In this document: piece after piece, positions 10,014 to 18,270 of the stretch | Layout of the letters: each line of letters begins with the position of its first letter | Position numbering within the stretch: the stretch's first letter is position 1 | Source: Candidatus Fermentithermobacillaceae bacterium | Lineage (GTDB): Bacteria; Bacillota; Sulfobacillia; Fermentithermobacillales; Fermentithermobacillaceae | Assembly (NCBI GenBank): GCA_012842105.1 | Contig: DUTL01000159.1 | Location: forward strand, 1-34,932 | DNA length: 34,932 nucleotides | Direction of reading: 5' to 3' | The notes under the pieces: generated by a model | Told to the model about the DNA's origin: nothing | Database searches by the model: none | The model's input: only the letters and a program-made list of their open reading frames with translations | Position numbers and translations under genes: made by a program

Positions 10014-11138
10014 CTACTTGAAACTCCCTATCAAGGATCTTGTAATGAGCCCCCAACCGTCTACCAACACAAAAAGCAGAAGCTTAAAAGGCAATGAGAT
10101 GAGCACAGGTGGAAGCATTAACATGCCCATCGACATCAAAGTTGAAGCTACTACCATGTCGACAACCAGGAACGGCAAGAACAATATGAAACCCATTTCG
10201 AAAGCGGTCTTAAGCTCAGAAATGGCAAACGCAGGAACAACCTGAACCAGTGGCATCTCCTCGGGAGAAAAGGCCTCTCCTTCTTGCCCCATCTCAATAA
10301 AAAGGGCAAGGTCCTTTTCCCTTGTCTGCCTCAGCATAAATTGCTTTATAGGCCCCTGGCCCAGGGAAATAGCCTCCTGGGCGGAAAGGCCGCCTGCCAT
10401 ATAAGGCTCAATAGCCACTTGATTAACCTGGTTCCAGGTAGGAGCCATCACAAAAAACGTAAGTAGCAGGGCAAGCCCCACAAGCACCTGGTTGGGTGGT
10501 GTTTGCTGGGTTCCCAGGCTTGTGCGCAAGAACGAAAACACTATGACTATGCGCGTAAATGATGTGGTCAAAATAAGTATGGCAGGTGCAAGGGTCAGTA
10601 CTGTCAAGACCGCCAAAATCCCAATTGCGTTTAATAAGCCGCCCTGTCCGGTTTCGCCGTCAATCCTGATATCAATGTTGGGGATCATGTTCTCAGGAGC
10701 TGCCGACGCGTACCCGCACAGGCAGTTAGCCAGCAACACTCCCAAGAGCAAACCGGTAATCATCTTGGTAGAACCAAACCGCGTAGAGCGCTCTGAGATT
10801 CGGGCAATGACGTCAGAAAAGAAACTCTTTGTGCTATCTGTTTCTTTACAATCCTGGGGGGCGGGTAGATCATCAAGTTCAGAAGCGGGCATTTCTTTGA
10901 GAAGTGAGATGTTGTGGTCCGTAAGGCCCAGAACCAGAATGGACCGGCCTGCTTTGATAACGCAGACCATGCGTTCCCTGCCTAACGCCAAAGAGTCCAT
11001 TACCTGAAGGTACGCCATAGGCCTACCGGGCCTAAAGCGGCGGCTCCATAAACGAACAGCCAGCACAGCCAATGTGATCATTAAGCCTAAGAACCCGGCA
11101 ACCTTAAGGAATTCTGAAGCTAAAGAATGTGAGTTCAT
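10014..11138 (-). CDS. fliP: FliO-FliP fusion protein
   Basis: 374-aa uninterrupted ORF. The N-terminal ~125 aa resemble FliO (single TM, then YLQVMDSLALGRERMVCVIKAGRSILVLGLTDHNISLL); the rest is FliP (LTLAPAILILTTSFTRIVIVFSFLRTSLGTQQTPPNQVLVGLALLLTFFVM...). Confidence 0.93.
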   Translation of the reverse strand: MNSHSLASEFLKVAGFLGLMITLAVLAVRLWSRRFRPGRPMAYLQVMDSLALGRERMVCVIKAGRSILVLGLTDHNISLLKEMPASELDDLPAPQDCKETDSTKSFFSDVIARISERSTRFGSTKMITGLLLGVLLANCLCGYASAAPENMIPNIDIRIDGETGQGGLLNAIGILAVLTVLTLAPAILILTTSFTRIVIVFSFLRTSLGTQQTPPNQVLVGLALLLTFFVMAPTWNQVNQVAIEPYMAGGLSAQEAISLGQGPIKQFMLRQTREKDLALFIEMGQEGEAFSPEEMPLVQVVPAFAISELKTAFEMGFILFLPFLVVDMVVASTLMSMGMLMLPPVLISLPFKLLLFVLVDGWGLITRSLIGSFK

Positions 11139-11216
11139 ACTAATGCCGGAAAACCCGGCGGGCCCCCCCTCTTTTTCTGTCTATCTGCCCAACCGCCTGG
11201 TTACCTGCTTATATGC

Positions 11217-11753
11217 TTAGAAATTCGTGTGCTTGCGGCCCTTTCCTTTGCCCAAAACCTCCTGAATTCTTACCCCGAAGTTCTCATCGATTACGACAAC
11301 TTCGCCCTTTGCAAATATCTTTCCGTTAACCAAGATGTCAACAGGATCCCCGGCGAGCCTATCCAGTTCAACTATTGAACCAACAGTGAGGTTTAGCAGA
11401 TCCTTGACGTAACACTTGGATTTTCCCAGTTCGACGCTGATTGACAGGGGAATATCCAGGAGCACACCCATATCGGAAATAGGTTTTTCGGATACGGGCT
11501 CCATTTGGAATTCCTCAAAATCAGCTACCTGAATCGAAGGTTGAACATGCACCCCTTCTGATTCCTGAGGCGCAGTTTCCCGGTGATCTACACGGGCACT
11601 GTGATTTTGCACCGGCAGTTCCCGTTCTGAAGCGGCCTCCTCTGAATCCTGTCCGGCTAATGGGCCTTGTACATGGTTGGCCTCTTCAGATGCTCCCTCT
11701 GCTTCCTTCAGCAAAGCCTCAATATCCTCCTGGCTAAGATTGTCATTTCTCAT
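11217..11753 (-). CDS. fliN: Flagellar motor switch protein, FliN/FliY-like (SpoA C-terminal domain)
   Basis: C-terminal SpoA domain (LLDIPLSISVELGKSKCYVKDLLNLTVGSIVELDRLAGDPVDILVNGKIFAKGEVVVIDENFGVRI) with N-terminal LSQEDIEALLKEA motif. Confidence 0.92.
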   Translation of the reverse strand: MRNDNLSQEDIEALLKEAEGASEEANHVQGPLAGQDSEEAASERELPVQNHSARVDHRETAPQESEGVHVQPSIQVADFEEFQMEPVSEKPISDMGVLLDIPLSISVELGKSKCYVKDLLNLTVGSIVELDRLAGDPVDILVNGKIFAKGEVVVIDENFGVRIQEVLGKGKGRKHTNF

Positions 11754-11755
11754 GG

Positions 11756-12748
11756 CTAGATCAACTCCTCACTATTGTCTTCCCGCCGCGAAACTATTCT
11801 CGCAGCCATCCTCGAGCCAACCCGTCCGATTTCAACGTTGAACTTAGGCTTGCCCAGAAGATGCAATACTGCGTAATCACTTGTACGTGCATCAAGTTCA
11901 ATAACATCCCCTGGTTTAAGAGACATCACATCTTTCATGGCCAGGGCCCTTTCTCCAAGACGGCAGGATATGGGAATTTCAACGTGCTGAATAGCCGATG
12001 AAACGCTTTCATTGTTTTTCTCGTTGCTCTCGTCGTCTCTCTTGGAAAACCAACGGTGGGCTGACAGGGCCGGCAATACCGGTTCAAGCAATGTATACGG
12101 AAGGCACAATTCTATGTTGCCTGACTGCCCCCCAAATTTCATCCCTATCGTTACTGACATCACAATATCGTTAGGAGCCATTGCCTGCTGCACGAACAAA
12201 GGGTTCACCTCTATTGATGCCACTGAGAGTTCATGTTGCTCAATGTTGAATTCCCTCAACGTAGTCGACAGGATTTGGGCCATGGTTTCAGCTATGCGCC
12301 TTAATACGGCGGTTTCGATTTCAGTTAAAGCCCTTGACACTGCCATTGCAGTCCCCGGCCCTCCGCATAACCTGTCTACCATGAAAAGTGCGATTTGAGG
12401 GCTGAAGTTGACCAGCATGTTTGAGGATAGGGATTCCCAATCGACCACTGCCACTGAACACGGGTTGGAGAGGCCGGTTGAAAATTCCTCATAAGTAACC
12501 TGGTCGACTGACAAGACGTTAGAGTGAATTGCAAGCCTGAACAGACCTGAGAAATACGAAGTAACCAGCCTGCAGAAGTTATCGAACAGGAGCTGAACGC
12601 CTCGCAAATGGTCTTTGGAAAACTTGTCGGGGCGTTTGAAATCATATACGCGCAGCCTTGGCTTTACCACTTGCAACTCGTTATCGTCTGTACCTTCTTT
12701 CATCATTGAACTGATCAGTTCTTCGATTTCCTTTTGCGTAAGCGCCAA
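11756..12748 (-). CDS. fliM: Flagellar motor switch protein FliM
   Basis: ALTQKEIEELISSMM...YDFKRPDKFSKDHLRGVQLLFDNFCRLVTSYFSGL. Confidence 0.97.
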   Translation of the reverse strand: MALTQKEIEELISSMMKEGTDDNELQVVKPRLRVYDFKRPDKFSKDHLRGVQLLFDNFCRLVTSYFSGLFRLAIHSNVLSVDQVTYEEFSTGLSNPCSVAVVDWESLSSNMLVNFSPQIALFMVDRLCGGPGTAMAVSRALTEIETAVLRRIAETMAQILSTTLREFNIEQHELSVASIEVNPLFVQQAMAPNDIVMSVTIGMKFGGQSGNIELCLPYTLLEPVLPALSAHRWFSKRDDESNEKNNESVSSAIQHVEIPISCRLGERALAMKDVMSLKPGDVIELDARTSDYAVLHLLGKPKFNVEIGRVGSRMAARIVSRREDNSEELI

Positions 12749-12763
12749 ATTCGATCACCTCCG

Positions 12764-13216
12764 CTACTGAATGATGAACTCTGTAAAGAACACCTCTTTG
12801 ACCATGCCCTGGCATTTGGCTTCGATTCTGTCGAGAATGGCTTTTTGCAGATTACGCAACCCTTCCTCGCCGGCCAGTTCTTCATAGGTCTTAGAACGCA
12901 GCAGGGCATATATGTCTGTCTTAAGCTCTGAACTTCTCGTTACCAACTGCTTCTGGCTATGGCTGTCAACAGCTTCTAGATCAAGGCTAATTCTTATGAA
13001 CCTGCCCGAATCTTTGAGATTGGTTATGAACTGTCCCAAGCAGCAGGTTAGTGCTGTCTCAGCGCTGTTCTTACCCCCACCGTTGCTATTTGCCAGCGGC
13101 AACCCGGGCAGTCCCCAGGACCTGGCAGCTACTGCATACCCTACGGCAAGGGCTACTATCACAATTGCCGCTATCCAAACCCACTTTTTCATCTTCAACA
13201 TACCCCCAACTGCCAT
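12764..13216 (-). CDS. fliL: Flagellar basal body-associated protein FliL
   Basis: Single N-terminal TM plus FliL-like C-terminus (DSGRFIRISLDLEAVDSHSQKQLVTRSSELKTDIYALLRSKTYEEL); precedes fliM. Confidence 0.9.
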   Translation of the reverse strand: MAVGGMLKMKKWVWIAAIVIVALAVGYAVAARSWGLPGLPLANSNGGGKNSAETALTCCLGQFITNLKDSGRFIRISLDLEAVDSHSQKQLVTRSSELKTDIYALLRSKTYEELAGEEGLRNLQKAILDRIEAKCQGMVKEVFFTEFIIQ

Positions 13217-13217
13217 C

Positions 13218-13958
13218 CTACTGCGGCTCTGCCATGGAAAGGGACGGCCTCAGGATAATCACGTCCACCCTTCGATTCCTCTGCCTGCCTTCAGCGGTAT
13301 CATTCGTATCGATAGGATGATACTCGCCATAACCGGCTGCTTGAAGCTGATCAGGATGCAGGTTGGTCTCCTCAATCAAAAACCTTACAACCCTCGTGGC
13401 CCGACCGGTTGACAATTCCCAGTTTGAAGGAAACCTTGGCGTATTAATCGCCCAGTTGTCAGTATGGCCTTCCACCCTGACAGGGTTGTCCACTTTGCCC
13501 AGAAGTTCTCCTACTTTGAGAAGCACTTCCCTGCATTCAGGGCGTAACTCATCTTGTCCGATGTCAAACAGCACTGTATCGGCAAACCTGAACACCACCC
13601 CTCGCTCTTCAAGTTCGACAGTTACTTTTTCAGTCAACCCCGCTTTGGCCAACTCTTCTTCAAACTCTGCAGCCAGGGCTCTCATACCGGCCATTTCTTG
13701 TGCCAAAAGGTGTGCCTGAAGATCCTGCGGATCAAAGATGTCATCAGACGGAGGGATTGCTGGCGTAACAGAGCCTTCCATAATTCCAAGGGCTCCCTGC
13801 AGGGAGGACATGACCGCCCTGAACTTGTCAATTTCCACTACTGACATTGAAAACAACAGGATGAAGAAACACAAGAGCAAAGTTACCATGTCGGCATAAG
13901 TGTTCATCCAGGGAGCGTCACGCGTCGTATCGTCATCTGATATCCATCGGTATTTCAC
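13218..13958 (-). CDS. motB: Flagellar motor stator protein MotB (OmpA-like C-terminus)
   Basis: APWMNTYADMVTLLLCFFILLFSMS...VRVEGHTDNWAINTPRFPSNWELSTGRATRVVRFL. Confidence 0.95.
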   Translation of the reverse strand: MKYRWISDDDTTRDAPWMNTYADMVTLLLCFFILLFSMSVVEIDKFRAVMSSLQGALGIMEGSVTPAIPPSDDIFDPQDLQAHLLAQEMAGMRALAAEFEEELAKAGLTEKVTVELEERGVVFRFADTVLFDIGQDELRPECREVLLKVGELLGKVDNPVRVEGHTDNWAINTPRFPSNWELSTGRATRVVRFLIEETNLHPDQLQAAGYGEYHPIDTNDTAEGRQRNRRVDVIILRPSLSMAEPQ

Positions 13959-14748
13959 TGCCTGGCACCTCCCTTACCCGTGACGGCCTGGTGATCTCTT
14001 CTCGCTGCTTCGGTGCCAGGAATGATTTGAGTTTCTCCTGAACGATTCTTGGGTTGTCCCCGGCCTGGATAGATAACACGCCTTCAATTATTGCCTCTTT
14101 GTTGTAGATCTCCTCTGCGCTCTTGGTCTTTAGTTTGTTAGCTATGGGAAGGCAGACCATGTTAGCCAGAACCGATCCGTAGAAAGTCGTTACCAGGGCT
14201 GTAGCCATGCCGGGGCCAATTGCCTCCGGGCTGTCCAGGTTCACAAGCATCTGAATTAGGCCTATCAGAGTCCCAAGCATTCCAAAGGCCGGGGCAAAGG
14301 CGCCCATGGTTTCAAAAACGCTCTGCCCCGTCTTATGGCGCTGGGCAACGAAAGCCAATTCGGTTTCCAGGATGTTTCTAACCAGTTCAGGTGTGGTGCC
14401 ATCCACTACAAGCCTAATTCCCTTCTGCAAAAACATGTCGTCAAGGGCGTCTGCATCTTCATCAAGCGCCAGGAGCCCCTCTCGCCTTGCTTTGTCAGCA
14501 AACCGGACTATCGTGTTAATCGTCTCAGAAAGATCCTGTTGTACAGATGTAAACGCGTTCTTTGCAATTGACATAACGTCCAGGAAAGTGCCTAGAGGAT
14601 AGCTGCTAAGTGTGGCGGTAAGGGTGCCTCCGATGGTGATCAACACGGAAGATATGTCCCAAAACATCGTAAGGCTCCCACCGTTGGACATGCCCCATAC
14701 AAGGAGAATGAAACCTGACACTATACCGGTTACAGACGCCCTATCCAT
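13933..14748 (-). CDS. motA: Flagellar motor stator protein MotA
   Basis: MDRASVTGIVSGFILLVWGMSNGGSLTMFWDISSVLITIGGTLTATL...GMLGTLIGLIQMLVNLDSPEAIGPGMATALVTTFYGSVLAN. Confidence 0.96.
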   Translation of the reverse strand: MDRASVTGIVSGFILLVWGMSNGGSLTMFWDISSVLITIGGTLTATLSSYPLGTFLDVMSIAKNAFTSVQQDLSETINTIVRFADKARREGLLALDEDADALDDMFLQKGIRLVVDGTTPELVRNILETELAFVAQRHKTGQSVFETMGAFAPAFGMLGTLIGLIQMLVNLDSPEAIGPGMATALVTTFYGSVLANMVCLPIANKLKTKSAEEIYNKEAIIEGVLSIQAGDNPRIVQEKLKSFLAPKQREEITRPSRVREVPGSEIPMDIR

Positions 14749-14767
14749 TTACGCTCACCTCGTAACA

Positions 14768-16000
14768 CTATCTCTTGAGATTGACCAATTCCTGCAATAA
14801 CTCGTCAGATACGGTAATAACCCTTGAGTTTGCTTGAAATCCCCTTTGTGTAATAATCATCTGGGTAAATTCCTCTGCAAGGTCTACGTTAGACATCTCA
14901 AGGGCAGTAGGCGCTATAGTGCCCCTTCCGGAAGTCCCTGCCGCACCTACGTCTGCAACCCCTGAGTTGTTTGATTCAACGAAAAGGTTCTTGCCTACCT
15001 TGATAAGGCCCGACGGGTTTGCAAAGCTGGCAAGGGCGATTTGGCCCAGGACCCGGTTTTTGCCATTGGAATAAAACCCTGATATCACTCCGTTAGAGTC
15101 AAAACTGAATGACTCAAGGGTGCCCGTAGGCCACCCGTCAACTGCGCCCGACTCTATGGTTGTGGGCCCGGCAACCTGAGTTAGCCTGCCAAAGTTCATG
15201 GTTACTGCTACATGATCAGCTCCGTTAGGAGTAAATTCGAATTGGTTCTTATCAACGTCGTTGAAAGTACCATCGTGGCCAAAAGTGATAATCCCCGGGT
15301 CCGCCGTACCTCCTCCTGGAAGATGGGCTATCCATGTCCATTCATTTGTATTCGTCTTCTCAAAGTCCACTTGGATGCTGTGTGTTCTCCCCAGGGAATC
15401 GTATACCGTAATGGCAGTGGTCTTCATAAAGCCCACTTCTGCTTCTGCATCGAGGTTCTTAATCCAGTCCATATTGCTTGTTGCCCTTGCAGGCATGTTC
15501 GACCCCACTTGTATAGACAATGCCTCCAGGTTTTGGCCTGTACGGTTAGGCGGCAGGGTGCCGTCTGAACCTGAAGCCCAACCCAGCACCTTCCTTCCTT
15601 CGTAGTCCACAAGTATGCCGTCGCCGTCAGTTGAAAAGTTGCCGACCCTGGTATATGAACGGCTCTCGCCATCCAGTACAACGAAAAACCCGTTGCCCTC
15701 TATGGCAACATCAGTCAGCCGCGACGTAGGCTGCAAGTTCCCAGGCGTCTGAATGGTATCGATGCTTGCCACATTTACGCCTAGCCCAACCTGCATAGGG
15801 TTAGTGCCTCCCCGTTCGGCCTGTGATGCGCCTGAAGGCGAACTGGCCCCCCTGAGGGTCTGGCTGAACACTTCCTGAAACGTCACCCGGCTGGATTTGT
15901 ACCCGGGAGTATTCACGTTTGCTATGTTGTTCCCAATAACGTCCATGCGGGTCTGGTGAGTCCTTAATCCAGACACTGCGCTGAACAATGAACGCATCAT
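14768..16000 (-). CDS. flgE: Flagellar hook protein FlgE
   Basis: MMRSLFSAVSGLRTHQTRMDVIGNNIANVNTPGYKSSRVTFQEVFSQTL...; C-terminus NVDLAEEFTQMIITQRGFQANSRVITVSDELLQELVNLKR. Start placed at the ATG downstream of AGGGGTG. Confidence 0.96.
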   Translation of the reverse strand: MMRSLFSAVSGLRTHQTRMDVIGNNIANVNTPGYKSSRVTFQEVFSQTLRGASSPSGASQAERGGTNPMQVGLGVNVASIDTIQTPGNLQPTSRLTDVAIEGNGFFVVLDGESRSYTRVGNFSTDGDGILVDYEGRKVLGWASGSDGTLPPNRTGQNLEALSIQVGSNMPARATSNMDWIKNLDAEAEVGFMKTTAITVYDSLGRTHSIQVDFEKTNTNEWTWIAHLPGGGTADPGIITFGHDGTFNDVDKNQFEFTPNGADHVAVTMNFGRLTQVAGPTTIESGAVDGWPTGTLESFSFDSNGVISGFYSNGKNRVLGQIALASFANPSGLIKVGKNLFVESNNSGVADVGAAGTSGRGTIAPTALEMSNVDLAEEFTQMIITQRGFQANSRVITVSDELLQELVNLKR

Positions 16001-16026
16001 CTCTGAATGCACCCCTTTCTCTTTTG

Positions 16027-16091
16027 AGTTCCGGCGCTTTCTCCATCATTCGAAAGCGCTTGGCCTCCCTGAAAGGGTCCGGCCCGGAACT
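16027..16091 (-). promoter_or_regulatory. Predicted three-way-junction RNA element in the flgE 5' intercistronic region
   Basis: Minus-strand RNA: AGTTCCG | GGCC-GGA-CCCT-TTC-AGGG-A-GGCC | AA | GCGCTTTC-GAATGATGGA-GAAAGCGC | CGGAACT. Three Watson-Crick helices with 2 nt unpaired at the junction. Confidence 0.7.
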
Positions 16092-16509
16092 ACTTGTCCA
16101 TTATTACTGCACTGTCAATCGAGGTGAACAGGTTTTGTCTCATCCTGTCCTCTGGAATCACGGTAACAACTGTCCGGCTTTGCGGTGCGACTACAAAAGC
16201 TACTCCTTTCATCAGCACCAGAGTCGACCTGGCTCCCTTGGCCTGGGCAATGTCCATTGCGCTATCCAGTTCTCCAACATAGTCAGTTTTTGCGTCACCG
16301 TTCCATGCGTGAATCCTTTGCTCTGCATGCTTGGAGAAAGTGACGTTTGCGCCTTTCCCGGCTTGCCTGAGCGCTTCCAAAAAAGCACCGTTCCCCGCTT
16401 TGGGTAATGCCTGGGCCCGTTGGGTTTGCCTCTGCAAGGCGGTTTGAGTATTAAGAGAGTCTATCCTGTTATTACTCTTAATCTTCAGTCCCATGAACCG
16501 CCCCTCCAA
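16090..16509 (-). CDS. Flagellar operon protein (TIGR02530-like)
   Basis: AEQRIHAWNGDAKTDYVGELDSAMDIAQAKGARSTLVLMKGVAFVVAPQSRTVVTVIPEDRMRQNLFTSIDSAVIMDK; between flgD and flgE. Confidence 0.85.
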   Translation of the reverse strand: MEGRFMGLKIKSNNRIDSLNTQTALQRQTQRAQALPKAGNGAFLEALRQAGKGANVTFSKHAEQRIHAWNGDAKTDYVGELDSAMDIAQAKGARSTLVLMKGVAFVVAPQSRTVVTVIPEDRMRQNLFTSIDSAVIMDK

Positions 16510-16957
16510 TCCAGATAAGGTTTTCGACGGGAATCTCCTGCTCTTTGCTGCGAACTACCAACCTGCCCGAACAGAAACCTACACCTTCAATAACTCCTGT
16601 AGCCAGGCCATTTGAAACCACCGCTTCAAATTGCTTTCCAATGAGGTGGGCGGCTTCAACCAGGCTTCTTCCCAATTGGTTCTCCACCAGGTAACTGCAC
16701 AGCCACGAAATGTTGCCGTTAAGGTTCTGCATTTGCGTAGCAGTGGTGAACTGAGCCATCTGAGCAAAGAAGTCCTGCTCATTTACAGGCTCCATGGGAT
16801 CTTGATACCTTAACTGGGTTAGAAGGATCTCCATGAACTGATCCTGAAGCGCTCCTACCTGGTTTGCAACTTGATTAGCCTGAATTTGATTCCATCCGCC
16901 TTGAGTTGCCTGAACTGCCGACGACATACTTGTCACCTCCATGTGAACAACGCTCAT
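16478..16957 (-). CDS. flgD: Flagellar hook capping protein FlgD
   Basis: LQDQFMEILLTQLRYQDPMEPVNEQDFFAQMAQFTTATQMQNLN. Confidence 0.95.
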   Translation of the reverse strand: MSVVHMEVTSMSSAVQATQGGWNQIQANQVANQVGALQDQFMEILLTQLRYQDPMEPVNEQDFFAQMAQFTTATQMQNLNGNISWLCSYLVENQLGRSLVEAAHLIGKQFEAVVSNGLATGVIEGVGFCSGRLVVRSKEQEIPVENLIWIGGAVHGTED

Positions 16958-18258
16958 ACCCGGTAATCTAATATGCGAGAGCCAAGAATCATTCCTCCGC
17001 TTATAGGTTGGTCCTGAATGCCGTCATAACCGTCTGGTCTTGAATGCTTGAACAGAGTCTGGCTCGCTGAAGCAAACTCATGGCGCGGCTGGTTGCTTTG
17101 GCCCGCCATGCCATGATCAACGAAAAACCCTGCCAAAGACAACCCTCTTTCTGACAGCGCCTGTGCAAGGGCATCTTCCGAGCCGGCCAGCATCTGATGA
17201 GAACCGTAGGAAGAAGCAACAAACTTCACACATACTTCTTCGCCTCTGGAGGCAATCACGACCGTGATTTTGCCCAAACCGGGAGGATCTAACCTGAACT
17301 CTACGCTCTTAGGAAGGACAGAACCGGCCTCATCTGCCAGAACCTCAGCTATCTTCTCAGGATGCTGTATAGAAGCTTGAAATTCCTGGTCCTTAACTCC
17401 TGGGCCTGTCCGAACCTTCAGTGAATATGCGGGCAATGCAGCCCCTGCAACGCGATCTTCTTCATGGCCCCCCTGTGTTTTGCCGGGCTCAGAATCCATG
17501 TCAAAACCATTGGAATCAGCCTCACTGATTGCTGTCTCAGAACACCCCACTCTACGGGCTTCGGGCTGGAGCAATCTCATTGCTTGAAAATCCACAGGCT
17601 GCTCCATGGCCCCCTGTACTGCGGGCAGGGGTTCCTCTTGCCCCAAGTGGGCATGCGTGGCAAATCCGGGCACACGGGAGGCACCATTTTCAAAACCATG
17701 TTGAGGTTCAAGCACAACACCGAATTCTACGCCTTTTTCCGAACCATGTTGAGGTTCAAGCACACCGGACTCCACGCCTTCCATCACGCCACCAACGTCC
17801 AGGATGCTGAGAGACTGTCCCTCATACTTGCCCCCGGCTACGACAATATGTTTGCGGAACAACGTGGCAACCTGTTCGAAACAGAGCTTTAAGGGAACTC
17901 CTGCCGCATTCTTGCCAGGCATTGCATCAACGTGCAAGGCTGCCTCTGATTCCGGCTGGGCTTGTGAAGGTTCTCCGGAGAGCCGGCCCATAAGCGGCAA
18001 GTGCCCGTTGAGAAGAACCGGGCGGCCAAACCCCGCGTTGGAGATTGCTTCTATTCCAGCGGCCTCAGGGGCGCCTTGAATCAGCGGTTGGCCTCCCCAT
18101 CCCTTTGCGGAACAAAACGCACTTGCCAAACCGGCCATTATGGCGCTGAACGCATTTCCGGCCAAGCCCGCATCTTCGTGTCCTGCGGGCTTTAAGGCAG
18201 GTATGTGCGAACCTGGCCCGTTGGTTTTCAGATTGCCGGTATCCATGTACATTTCCAT
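16954..18258 (-). CDS. fliK: Flagellar hook-length control protein FliK
   Basis: C-terminal FliK-like VEFRLDPPGLGKITVVIASRGEEVCVKFVASSYGSHQMLAGSEDALAQALSERGLSLAGFFVDH; long variable N-terminus. Confidence 0.88.
   Translation of the reverse strand: MEMYMDTGNLKTNGPGSHIPALKPAGHEDAGLAGNAFSAIMAGLASAFCSAKGWGGQPLIQGAPEAAGIEAISNAGFGRPVLLNGHLPLMGRLSGEPSQAQPESEAALHVDAMPGKNAAGVPLKLCFEQVATLFRKHIVVAGGKYEGQSLSILDVGGVMEGVESGVLEPQHGSEKGVEFGVVLEPQHGFENGASRVPGFATHAHLGQEEPLPAVQGAMEQPVDFQAMRLLQPEARRVGCSETAISEADSNGFDMDSEPGKTQGGHEEDRVAGAALPAYSLKVRTGPGVKDQEFQASIQHPEKIAEVLADEAGSVLPKSVEFRLDPPGLGKITVVIASRGEEVCVKFVASSYGSHQMLAGSEDALAQALSERGLSLAGFFVDHGMAGQSNQPRHEFASASQTLFKHSRPDGYDGIQDQPISGGMILGSRILDYRV
17694..17764. repeat. 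Tandem duplication inside fliK (48-bp period)
   Basis: AACCATGTTGAGGTTCAAGCACA occurs at 17694-17716 and 17742-17764; encodes duplicated VLEPQHG(S/F)E(K/N)G. Confidence 0.9.
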
Positions 18259-18270
18259 TGGCTTACAAGA

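Noticed and set aside
13845-13958. MotB TM segment (MNTYADMVTLLLCFFILLFSMS) as evidence for a sodium-driven motor
   Set aside because: Resembles MotS/PomB-like sequences, but ion specificity cannot be assigned reliably from this alone.
15801-16049. Minus 82-aa ORF (MMEKAPELKRERG...) starting in the three-way-junction loop
   Set aside because: Overlaps flgE out of frame; no family resemblance. Most likely chance, though its ATGATG sits in the P3 loop.
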